Shown here piece by piece: positions 1 through 11,900 of a DNA stretch of 64,000 nucleotides. Source of the stretch: Patiria miniata (Eukaryota; Echinodermata; Asteroidea; Valvatida; Asterinidae); contig NW_024037063.1 of assembly GCF_015706575.1 (NCBI RefSeq), forward strand, positions 19,654,927-19,718,926, read 5' to 3'. Numbering within the stretch: the first letter of the stretch is position 1; the number at the start of each line of letters is the position of its first letter. Under the pieces are notes generated by a model. It was not told the origin of the DNA. It ran no database searches and saw only the letters and a list, made by a program, of their open reading frames with translations. Made by a program: the position numbers and the translations under genes.

Positions 1-1041
1 ACTTGAACATTTTTGTTTTTCTTGGTTTTTCCAGCATTTTCAAACACAAAACTTCAAACATGTCAGTGTAACAATATTTGATCTATTATATTAAACCCCT
101 CAAATAGTTCATTTCTGAAAATTACAGCAAAAGCCAATAATGTACATTCCCTTTAAAGTTAACTTCTTTTTTTAATAGTTGTTAGCTGATATTCAATAAT
201 TGCTAGAAATGTTCCCAGTTTTACATTTTTCAGAAAGTTGGGCAAATTTGATATACATTATAAGAAATGTTCCTGAAATATTTATCACAAAAAGCCCAAA
301 AGTAGGCCTAATTGAAAAAAGTTAAGATTTTACGCAGACATTTGGCCTTTCACGCAAATGATGGATCCAATTTGAAAACTCCTGTTAAACGGTTTGATTG
401 GTACAATTTATTTTTAAAACCAAAACTCACTAAGCGCTTTTTATTTTCTTAAAAAACAAACATGACGTTATATCAGAAAAAAAAGAAGTTTTGGGAGCAA
501 CATTACCTTTAAAGGGAAAATACATCATTGGCTTTTGCTGTCATTTTCAAAAATGAACTATTTGAGGGGTTAGTGTAATAGATCAGATATTGTTACACTG
601 ACATGTTTGAAGTTTTGTGTTCGAAAATGCTGGAAAAACCAAGAAAAACAAAACTGTTCAAGTAGTCTGGTTCCCTGACTCCACTAAATATAAAATGGAT
701 CAATTTACAGATGCCGGAAAATTGTAAGGTAAGGGTACCAGTCTAGCCAACCTGCACCTGTTCATGAACATGTAACCAATAGCAAACAAAATTTGGACTG
801 AATTAATGGTAAATTTGGAGAAGTAGTTGAAAAATAGTTAAATTTTTCCGACGGTGGTCGGCCGACCACCGCTGGAAACTTTTACAAAAATACCACTTTC
901 TTGAAAATGACCTCACACCAGGTGCCCTAATTTTACAGGATGCTTTAGACTGTCATTTACCAACATCCTAGTAAGGTATTTCGTAAAAACTTGGTAGTTT
1001 TATTTTTCGATGTTTGCAAATGTTGTATATTCCCTTTAATA
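1..1041. repeat. Two inverted copies of a ~520-bp MITE-like family (head to head)
   Basis: Bases 1-158 are the near-complement of 507-663: both contain the CTTTAAAGGG end, the GGCTTTTGCTG block and the GTTTGAAGTTTTGTGTTC block. The right copy is complete (507-1041), beginning AAAGGGAAAATACA and ending in the complementary GTTGTATATTCCCTTT. The left copy is minus-oriented and cut by the window edge. Related copies lie at 4.04-4.56 kb, 24.16-24.67 kb and 61.64-61.98 kb. No coding capacity was seen, so this looks like a non-autonomous DNA transposon family. Confidence 0.7.
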
Positions 1042-1744
1042 CAGCAGTTTTCTTTTTAGGGGGTGGGGGGGGGGGGTTGGGGGTGGGTTGGTATATTAGA
1101 ACAAGTTGTGTATTGTATTCGCATCACTCCTCAGCATAACATTTTCGTTCCTAATTTTACACCGTGCCTATGGAAACTGCAAACACCAAAACTGACGTTC
1201 AAAAACCAAAACCGCCACACTTCCTGCAATTTTGTTATCACGAGTTGGGCACGGGTCTCCAGTTCCCCAAGCAAGTGTAGGCGCATCGACGGTCGGCCAC
1301 ATTGGGCAAACTAGAAGGGCTACTACCTGAAACATATTCTCCCTCCCCTGTAAGATCAGCCTCATGCCCAGATTTTCTGTGCCTGCTACGCACACAGCAT
1401 GGTATAAGCTTCGGAGACGGTGCCACAACACGCACTTCCTAGACGTACACCGCTAAGCCTAACCACACCCGATACATGACCTATATTTCCAACCATATGT
1501 GGGTTTAATATCCTCACTAGAGAGCCAAAAAGAGGTGATTTTTTTCTGCGAGTCAGCACAATTGTATAATTTTTTTTTAACATGTAATAAATTTGTAAAG
1601 GTAAAACAAGTTGTTTGCCTCTCATTTTAAGAATTCCCAATCCAGGATCCTTCCTTTTTGATTGTTTCTGACTTAACATAAATTTTTGCTTGCAACCTTA
1701 TATCAAAGATCTAAACACCATACGAAAAAAATTCTCACTTTCAG
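1042..1744. other. Non-coding stretch, no gene recognised
   Basis: It starts with a G-rich tract (1059-1089) and is then AT-rich. Short open frames are present on both strands but lack splice context or recognisable domains. It lies upstream of the first visible EGF exon and is probably an intron of that gene. Confidence 0.5.
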
Positions 1745-1972
1745 AATGTCGATACAGCGCTGGAGACGGTGGCCGAAGGCGCGTGCTGCGACCGAAAAGT
1801 TTTGAAGGAATGCAGGATCACCCCTGATGTCATTGCACACCTTCTCGATCGTGTGTTGCGCCAAACGATCGAGGAGGTGTGCAATGATATCAGGGGTGAT
1901 CCTGCATTCCTTCAGAAGCTTTCCGCTGCAGCATGCACCTTCCGCCATCGTCTCCAGCGCTGTATTGACATT
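1745..1972. repeat. Near-perfect 228-bp palindrome, open in frame on both strands
   Basis: The left arm (about 1745-1857) and the right arm (about 1860-1972) are reverse complements with roughly 15 mismatches and almost no loop. Because of the symmetry both strands carry the same open frame, with shared motifs such as KECRITPD and AHLLDR. Several arm-to-arm differences are third-base or conservative changes. I do not recognise the peptide. It may be a foldback element built from two copies of a once-coding piece. Confidence 0.65.
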
Positions 1973-2835
1973 GGAGGACGCCAAGTCGAAAGTGGCAGAT
2001 TCTGAAATTGAGTATTTCTTTCATATGGCGTTTAAATCTCACCCTCTTGCACAAAGCTGATGAAACTCGCTCCATAAAATTTGTCATGCCTTGTTTACAC
2101 GATCTGAACTTTTGGTATAATTCCATTTGTAAACAAGAAAGTTATTTTGAATTCAAAGTAGTTCTTTTTTTTTTTAATACACATTAGTATGTCCATCAAA
2201 GTTACATCTAGATCACAGTGAAATGACAAGCAAGGCCTAAATTAACAGGACATTAAACCTAACCGCCCTGAATCCTTCAAAATCCTCATTGCCAAAGTGG
2301 AGGAATTTGGAGGATTGAGATTACAAGGCAAAAGTGCGTTACTGATTTCATAGGATGCACTTTGTCAAGATCTTGGGCCGGACCTTGTGTTGTTTTTTGC
2401 TCAGCCGTGCATAAATATAGGCCTTGATTATGCTTGAAATCCTCCGTACTGCTCCAGGATGTCACTGGCCAAGCCTCAACATATTTGCAGTCACTGCCGC
2501 AGGATTTTGCAGGATTCAGGCAGTGGTCACCCCTCCACAGACCATATTCAAGAAATAATGGAGGAATTTACAGGAATTAGGCTATATGCTTTTTTCCATG
2601 AGGCCAATTGGAGGATTTTGAAGATTGCGGCTACATCCTAGCAAAAAGGCCTAGGGAGTTAGGGTTTACAGATATCTAAAATGCCTTTGTCGCACTTTAT
2701 TCAAATAGTTTGTGTTTTTAATCGAAATTTGAGGATTTGTGACGACATGTGAGGATTATGAGGACTTGTCAAAATTTTCAAGGACTCGGTCTGGTACCAC
2801 AGCTTCATATGCCACTTTTCTTGCTTGATTTACAG
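1973..2835. other. AT-rich intron-like stretch, no gene recognised
   Basis: The repeated phrase GAGGATT occurs several times between 2270 and 2760, suggesting decayed local duplication. No exon with EGF cysteine spacing is present. The stretch ends in the acceptor of the first visible EGF exon. Confidence 0.45.
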
Positions 2836-2961
2836 CTGAAGATCCTTGCCTGGTCAGAAAAGGTGGCTGTGAGCATGAGTGTATATCACAGCCCAACGGT
2901 CACTACACCTGCCAATGCTACGATGGCTTCAAGTTGTCACCCAACGGAATGTCATGTGAAC
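2836..2961 (+). CDS. MEGF6: EGF-like domain exon 1
   Basis: It is 126 bp, phase 1 to phase 1, with acceptor ATTTACAG and donor GTGAGT. It encodes a six-cysteine EGF domain starting [15 protein letters not shown] and continuing through [11 protein letters not shown]. It lacks the D-x-[DN]-E-C start, so it is a classical rather than a clear calcium-binding EGF. The residue before ED is completed by an exon left of the window. Confidence 0.88.
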
Positions 2962-5900
2962 GTGAGTATAGGGTTACTTTGTTTTAAAGGGATATTCATA
3001 AATACCTAAGACAGTTAACCCATTCCTATTGGTCGAGAGCCTGTCACGTGGCCGGTCTTAAACAAATGATAAAGACATGGCTAGCTAGTCTTAAACACTT
3101 TTTCAGTGTCACATGAAATTTGGACTCCTAAAAATCCAGTGCCTCTTACCGTTTTATTGGTTGAACTTGAACATTCACAATCCTCACGTAGGCACGCGCA
3201 ATGCTACCAGTGAGTCAGTATTTTATAGTCCTAAATTCACAATGCAACGCCCCAGGTGCATTCTGTACGACATCCCGAGTGCCAATCTAGATGAATCCGA
3301 TCACGTGATCACTGTACACTCACAAGGCCCCCTTCAATGGAGAAGCCATTGTGCTTGCTATTGTACAAAGCAACTGCCCCGTGACGGATTATCTTTCACT
3401 CCCACCCCCGCCCTGCGAACGGGATGCTGGGAAGGGCTGATCTCTTTGAGCTCTCATTGGATGGATTTTGCGTGACCTGTAACGCAGCACGCAAACTCCC
3501 TACAGCTGTTTATCATACGTAGGGCGCTAGCTGCAGCAGACGTCTTGATAAGTTACCCAGAATGCCATCTGTACTTCCTTGACAAGATTCTGTGAACCGG
3601 ATTAGCCCTTCCCAGCACCCTGTTTGCAGGGCGGGGGTTACGAGCGAAGGATTATCTAAACAACAGCTAGCACAATGCATGCGCCGTTGAAAAGGGCTGG
3701 CCGCCATGATAGATGTGATAGCTCGCCCACCCTGAGAAGTAACTGTTTTCCTGTTTGTTGAATTTAATGGATTTGATTTGGATTCCTCTTTATCTCCTAA
3801 AGGTGCATATTCCTGTAGGGTAGAGAACGGGGGCTGCCAACATAAATGCATGACCTATGAGGACAACGTCCGATGCAGCTGTGATACTGGATACGCTCTG
3901 ATGCCAGATATGAAAAGATGCACTGGTAAAAATCACACATTGTGTTTCATCCTATCAATTCGATTTGTTATGCACACGGGATATGTAACAGTCTCAGGAC
4001 ACATTTTTTTTCATTAATTTTTTCATATGCTATAAAGGGAATAATTATACACATTTGCTTTTGCTGTAATTTTCAGAAATGGATGGATTTAGGGGGTTAG
4101 TATTTCATAGCAAGTATTGTTACACTGACTTGTTTGAAGTTTTGTGTTCGTAGATGCTGGAAAAACCAAGAAAAACAATCGTGTTCCTGTAGTCTAGTTC
4201 CTGTAGTCTTGTTCCTTGACCCCACTTAAGATGAAACAGAGCAATTTATAGGGGTTAAGGAATTGTAAGGTCAGGGAACCAGTCTAGCTGGCTTGTACCT
4301 GTTCATACGTGTAGGTGTGTAATCGCTTGCAAACAAATGCGGACTAACTAAATATGGTAAATTGGGGGCAGTATTTGAACATTGCCAGTGTTGGAAATTG
4401 ATACAAAAATACCACTGTTCTTGAAAATGACAGCACACTAGGTGCCATAATTTTACAGGATGCTTTAGATCGTCATTCACTAACAGTTTAGTAAGGTATT
4501 TCATAATAATTTTGTAGTTTTGTTTTTTTGATGTTTGCAAATGTTGTGTATTCCCTTCAAAAAAAATTATGGCATTGTTCGTATTTTGACAGATAAGAAT
4601 GAATGCGATCTTGGGTATCACTCATGCTCCCACATTTGCGTAAACACCGAGGGCTCGTTTCGCTGCGACTGCCCGGAAGGTTACTTGCTGGATGGAGACG
4701 GTGTCACATGTTCACGTGAGTAACGAGGATTGTTCGTAAGCAGCCGACATACAAAGTTATGCTGTTTACTAACTGTTTCACTGTCGAGTTGTACAAAGAA
4801 CAAGCGGCATACAATCTGCAAATTTAACATCTCAAGAAAAATATTATAAAAAATAGGTACATGTATTACATATGTTCATCTTTTATTGAAAGGGCCAATG
4901 CAATGTAATTTTTTTTTATGTAATACTTGAAAATGCACCTTGTTTCCCATTTAACCTTATTTTCAATTTTCATTTTGCAATTTTCAAGGATATTTGAACC
5001 AATTTTCAAGGATATTTGAACCAATTTTCAATTTCTTTTTGCGACAACAGATGACTCGACAGTGCGTTTGACGCCAGTGAATCCATGCGACAATCTACAG
5101 TGCCAGCACAACTGCACGCTTACTCGTAGCAACAATGCACTGTGTACCTGCCCAATCGGCTTCCAGCTACAGCCCGACAGGTTGACGTGTGCTGGTAAGA
5201 AAGAACGCGGTCCAGAGCCGTTCACTCCGTGCACGAACATAGATTGCGCTTTTTTGGCCACTTTTGAGAGTGGGCGCAATCACACCTTGTGCACTTACTG
5301 GTTCGCCACAAGAATGGTGCAAAGTACACACATTGATGCCACTTTCCCAGTTTTAGCCGGAATTTCAGTTTTTAAAAAATCTCACAAAATTCCGTTTTTC
5401 TTTCCTTGTTGAATTTTACCTCGTTAGCGCTCTCGAGTTACGTAGGCCTACATGTTGTAAGGATTGCACACGCACGGCACAACGTTGTTCATTGAAGTAG
5501 TCTTAAAAAAAGTCTTTGTTGTTGCTGAGCCTGCATGCGATACAGGTGGCCAATGTACTTGCGCGCAGTATACAACGGCGCCTCGCGTGCTGCTCCGCGT
5601 GCGGGCGTGTTGTGTGCTAAGCACACGTAGCATTCAGCCTGGAAATCAAGTCTATCATTTCAGTTATCTGTGGTTTCCGATCGCTGTGATATATGTGAAT
5701 ACAAAAAACGCCAGGTACCAACCATGTTTTCGTTGAGCGCATCGCGTAGGTAATGGTCATGTACACCAACACCGACAGTGTTGTGGAATTGTGCATGTTT
5801 CGTGTCGAATAAACGTTGGAAATTCGGGACTTCTCATGAATGCCATTACAAATTGATAATACTGTACAAAGTCTTGTGTGGTTTGGAGTTTCCTCGTTTT

Positions 5901-8900
5901 TCCCAGTTGCATGCCTGCCACTGGAAATTTGTTAGTCCTATAATAAAGTGACCATGGTTTAACAGGTTTAGAAATTGGGTGCTCCCTCCCCCTCCCACCC
6001 ACAATTAAACATCCAGCCCCCTCCCCCACTGGCCCTCCTATGTTGAGAACCCTGGCTACGCCACTGAATGGGAACGGGTAGTGGGAACACCAAACTGGCT
6101 TGTAATTGCCCTGATTAGTTTTTGATTAGTTTCTTCAACCACTAGAGGGCGCTTTGCATGCCGACCTATAATCAACTTCTCTGTGTCTTGTTTCACCTTC
6201 AGACGAGAACGAATGCGCCAACGACCAGTCCTGCTGCAGTCAACTCTGCTACAATAACGAGGGTGGTTACTCCTGTGGCTGCTATGCCGGGTACCAACTA
6301 AGCCAAGATGGCTGCAACTGTGACGGTGTGTAAAAAGGTCTATTGGGGGGGGGGGGAATATCATGCTTGTTAAAGCAAGCATTTCTGAAATGTTATATCT
6401 CTCTTGATAGTGCCTCTAGAATGATGTCTTAAAGCTTTGACTGAACTTTAAAACTTCGACTCATCTGTTTTTCCAGACGTTTGTCAGGAAACTTACCCAA
6501 ATCCTAAAATTGGTATTAAAAAAATCAACCTGTCATCAGTTTTAGGTTATTACTCTTTTTGAAGAACCAAGTTCTGCCTGATTTTGAGTTTTTTTGACAA
6601 ACTTATATCAGAAACTGTTCTCATTAGTTTTCAATTAGAGGATTTTGGGCTGATTTGAAATATATGGTAATGCTGAACTCTTGTTTTCTAGGTTCTCTTA
6701 TATTTGTTGAAATTTACTGGAGCGGCGTGTGAACCTGCGACTTTCAGGTTGCCCATTTGGTACTTTACTAACCCAGTTAGCCAGCCCTATTTTGGTAGCG
6801 CACTGGAATGACAGTCTAGAGGTTGCAGGTTCAAACCCTTCTCCACTCAAGTTTCTTTATTTGACCTTTAGAAATTATTACAATGCACAGAGTCAGTTCC
6901 CTTTGGGATTTATTTGAATTCATAAACAAATTTTCTATTATTTAACCTTTGACCTTCAGATGTGGATGAATGCGTCAACAACAGAGGGGGCTGTGAGCAG
7001 TTGTGTCGCAACGTTGACGGGTCGTACAGATGCTACTGCAACCAGGGTTATGAACTCGATGGCGACGGCCGAAGCTGCATACGTAAGATTACCCTCGGAC
7101 CATCAAACATAACTTACACGCAGGCATGCAACTTTTCCTCGAGTCCCCTGATTTCATCGATTTTAACTTCTCATGAATGCCGTTGCAACTTTAAACCACA
7201 CAAGTCGTGTGTGGTTAGGAATTCCCAGTTGCCTGCCTGTACATGGATGACATTTGATTAGGAACGGTAGTCGACGTTAGTTTGTTATCAAAGGTTGTGC
7301 ATTGTTTTTCACGCAAACCGTAGTATCCACTGAGCTGAAACTTAAACAGGTTGGTTTTGAGCTTTCTTCTTTGAATTTTGAGTGGTGGTATTATTGCAAC
7401 GAACAAAATGCATGAAAAGCAAATGATCCGATATAGTTTTCAGGATATTTTCACGTGTCGTGGACTTTTTTTTTCACTTCAGGTGTTCTTCCACCTGTCA
7501 ACCCGACCAATCAGGCGTTCGAAGAGCCACCAGTCCGGACGAGTAAGTAGCACTTTTCTCTCTTCATTGCCATGACAACACGCTAGCAACATCACCATAG
7601 CAACCAGAGAGTAAGAAATCTTATATGGTTTCCCTGGTGTTCTGTGAAGACGTTTTAAGGGGGGGGGGGGGAGAGACACTTGGGATGAAAGGCAGTGTAA
7701 GTAATTTTGAAAGGCACGTACGATCATTGGTAATTGCTCGGGGTATTTTTATGTATATTGTTCTTGCTTCATACTGCAGTCCATAACATTCACTGTTATA
7801 ACACCAGATCACATCATAATCTCTGTCTTCCTTTCACTCACACATCTTATTTATTAAATTCCATTAAGAATATTTTTCAAGGCATCAGATTAATTGCAGA
7901 TGCTATTTTCTTCCTGATCATCATCTTTGTAGAGTGTCTCTTCGGTGCGTTTGGACCAGACTGCGAGTTCAGCTGTTCCGATTGCCAGAACGGCGCGCTG
8001 TGCAATTTCAAGCAAGACGCTTGCGACTGTCCGCCAGGCTGGACCGGTCACATCTGCAATGAGAGTAAGTACTCTACCACTTGTGTTTTGAGTTTAATTT
8101 TGGGACCCCGCGATTCAATAGTTATGTTGTTCTAATTCATGTGCCATGGTATGTGGATTTTGACTCTGACAGTGAACATGGGGTGCTCGTGCTCTTGGGC
8201 GCAAGACACTTTACCCAGACAGGGGACATGGTGCTTATGTTCTTGGGCAAGACACTTTATCCAGACAGGGAACATGGTGCTCATGTTCTTGAGCAAGACA
8301 CTTTACCCATACTAGGAACATGGTGCTTGTGTTCTGGGCAAGACACTTGACCCAGAAGGGAACATGGTACTAGTGTTCTTGGGCAAGACACTTTATCCAG
8401 ACAGGGAACATGTTGCTTGTGTTCTTGGGCAAGACACTTTACTCAGACAGGGAACATGGTGCTTGTGTTCTTGGGCAAGACACTTTACCGAGACAGGGAA
8501 CAAGGTGCTTGTGTTCTTGGGCAAGACACTTTACCCAGACAGGGAACATAGTGCTTGTGTTCTTGGGCTAGACACTTTATCCAGACAGGGAACATGGTGC
8601 TTGTGTTCTTGGGCAAGACACTTTACCCAGACAGAAACATGGTGCTTGTGTTCTTGGGCAAGATACTTGACCCAGACGGGGAACATGGTGCTTGTGTTCT
8701 TGGGCAAGACACTTTACTGAGACAGGGAACATGGTGCACGTGTTCTTTGGCAGGACACTTTACTGCAACTGCCTCTGTCCAGCAAAGATTATAAATCGGT
8801 GCATGTGAGGGTAGATACGACAGTGTACTGGTCTCAAACTATTATAGGAAAGTGGTCTCACAGCCTGATGAACAGGGGTAATAATTGTGCAGCAGTCAGA

Positions 8901-11900
8901 GTCTTTCACTCTTGTTGATACGAACATTTCTCTGTTTTGTTACAGCTTGCCCGTCGAATACTTTTGGTCAGGGTTGCAATGAGGTTTGTCCTTGCATCAA
9001 CGGTGGCACATGTGACCCTGTCAACGGCGCTTGTACGTGTCCAGTTGGATTCAAAGGAGAATACTGCAGCGACGGTAAGCAATATGTTATAGTTTGCTGG
9101 TACCCATCACCCTATCCAAGGGGACCAGTGATCGTAATTTCTTTGAGCTCTGGTTTGATAGATTTTCGGGTCAGCACAACGACTTATGTGCAACATCATT
9201 GAGTGTGTTTGACCTTCAACGTATCATGTGAAAGAGTTCTTCTTGACTGCCCAATAAGAGTGTATGAGTTTCTTAAAATGAGTTAATGAGTTTCCAAAAG
9301 AAAATGATGTATTTGTCATTCTCACCCCACCCCAACCCTACCCCTACCCCCTCCCCTACCCCCTACCCCCTCCCCTACCCCCTCCCCTACCCCCTACCCC
9401 TACCCCCTACCCCCTACCCCCTACCCCCTACCCCCTACCCCCTACCCCCTACCCCTTACCCCTACCCCCTACCCCTTACCCCTACCCCCTACCCCTTACC
9501 CCTACCCCCTACCTAGCTCTACCCCCACCCCTCACAGTCATCTGCATATATTTCCCCACTGCTTTTGAAGCTGAAAGCATTTTTTTTTTGAAAACATTTT
9601 AGTGGGACATGTAATTGCGACTGTCCAAAATCGCCCCTCATTAAACTGAGGTTTTTGAATTAATTTAGTGTCGTTGAGGAATATTTTCTCTGTCTTCATC
9701 ATTCAGGCTGCCCGGTTGGAATGTTTGGAGATAACTGCGACCGCTACTGTAACTGCCCCAGCGGTGTGCCCTGCGATAAACGCTACGGCTCCTGTCTGTG
9801 CCCAGGCTCGTTTGGACCTTTCTGCAACCAAAGTCAGTATACTCAAACACATTGTAATATATAACTGGCACTTATCATAAACTTTATGTAAACACCTGCT
9901 TTCAATGTTAACCACATGCGTTATACTGTCAAGAGTTTATAGTCTTGCCCTGCCTTCTACTTGGCTACCCCGGAGACTTATGGGATTATTCTGATATCGT
10001 TTTCAAGATACGACATGGTTTCAATTTACTGAAATATCACGTACCTTTAATGTGATCCGTGGACAAAATTGTGAAACCGTGTTTGTGTTCAAAATTTCAT
10101 AACTTGAAAAGTACATGAGTGATTTCAATGATTCTTGTACTAACAGAAAGCTTATTAATTGGGCTTTCAGATCCTAGATCTAGAATGCGCTACATGCACA
10201 ACTTCTTTACAAAATAGGGGGCGCCATTTGGGTTTTCTTTTTTTGTACTCACCATGTAGAACAACAGATATGAGTATTTGCCTTTGCCCAGGCATGCAAC
10301 TTTTCCTCGGATAAACTGATTTCCTTGTTTTTCACTTATGCATGACATCAAAATTTGACAAACACTTTATATAGTCTTGTATTACGTTATTTCATCTCCA
10401 ATTTTTTTTTTTTTGACAGAATGCCCGGATTTCTATTTTGGAACTGGCTGCACGGAGCTCTGTGATTGCAACAGTCACTTCTCCACGGGATGCGACGCTC
10501 TGCAGGGAACGTGCAACTGCAAGCCAGGCTACGAGGGCGCAAGATGCGAAAAAGGTTAGTTTTTTACAATTTCGAGCTTGGTGACCGGAGGTAGAACATG
10601 GAAGGGTTTGGGTGGCTAGATCCTGTGGGATTCCAACCTTTTGGCATTTAAATTCTACTTCTGTGACTCAAATGCTAAATTCTACCCCTGGTTCGAATCC
10701 CGCTGATATTTGGATATTTTTTTTCATACCCTTCCTCATAGTGTGGGTTTTCCTCTCAGAATATTTATTATGTGATTTTCTCCCACCTCCAAACTTGAAG
10801 GGGAGTGTTGCCTAGTGGTTAGGGTGACTGACTCATGATCAGAGGGTCAGGAGTTCGAATCCAGCTGCTGGCCATATGTTGTGTCCTAGGGCAAGCCACT
10901 TTACCCCACTTGCCTCTCTCCACCCAGGAGTATAAATGGGTACTGACATTAGCTGGGGAGTAACCTGTGATGGACTGGCATCCCATCCAGGGTGAATAGA
11001 AATATTCACAGTTGTTTCATGCCAAGGAAACCGGAGATAAACACCGGCCTGATGGGCCATATTGGCTTGTGACAGACTTCACTACGTTTCCAAACCGTAG
11101 CACGTGTTCATTGTATACAAAGGTTTCTTAAGGACTGTGCAATGCTCTTTTATGCACTTACGAGGAATTTTTTGAGGTTTCATACCAGAAATAAATGATA
11201 CATTTTTGTCTTCGCAGAATGTCCATCGGGATTGTGGGGCGAGCAGTGCCGTCACGTCTGTCAGTGTCGCGATGTCTCGTCTTGCAGCAAGGTCACCGGT
11301 GACTGCTCCCGCGAGTGCCCAGCCGGCTACTATGGGCAAGCCTGCGAACATCGTAAGTCAACCAGCCAAACAATGCTTGTAGTAGCAACATGCCTGTTTG
11401 ACCTTTCACTGGTACTCTGCCAAGCAGTGGCCAGTTAGGTTTTCCTGCACGCGCAAGTGCAACTTGAAAGTGAGGCTATGGTACTCAAAGCGAGGCTTGT
11501 GTTGAAAATTAAATCCTGAGTGCCAGTATGGGGACTTTCACTGGTACTCTGTCAAGCTGCGGCCTGTTTCTCTGCACATAAGTGCAACTTGAAAGTGAGG
11601 CTATGGCACTTGAAAGTGAGGCTCCTGTTTAAAATTAAAACTGGCGGTCAAATATGGAGACCAATTTCGCAGGTATCTGAAAGGATTGTCTTCAAAATGG
11701 CTTCTGTATTTCATATGTGGAGTTGTTATATTTCTGCTTATATCTTGCATTTTTGCACTTTGACCAAAAAAACAGATTGCAAAAAGAAAAAAAAACATTC
11801 AAAATGCAGCTAGGAAAGGCAAGTTAGAAAAAGGAACTTTCTGAATTAGAAAAATGCTTGATTTTTGGTGATATTGTAGCTTTGTCACAAAATGTCGTAG

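Noticed and set aside
6478..6560. Possible extra EGF exon after TTTTTCCAG (ACGTTTGTCAGG)
   Set aside because: The reading after the acceptor has only one cysteine and no donor in phase 1.
8172..8770. Regularly spaced direct repeats resembling a CRISPR array
   Set aside because: The units are contiguous with no unique spacers, the host is an animal, and the unit derives from a SINE.
8081..8794. Overlapping open frames rich in [18 protein letters not shown] repeats
   Set aside because: They are translations of the 46-bp intronic minisatellite in shifting frames, with no start or splice support.
9286..9516. Proline-tyrosine repeat open frame
   Set aside because: It is a translation of the (CCCCTAC)n microsatellite within an intron.
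9322..9525. Interstitial telomere
   Set aside because: The unit is CCCCTAC-like with variable length, not the TTAGGG/CCCTAA repeat expected for echinoderms.
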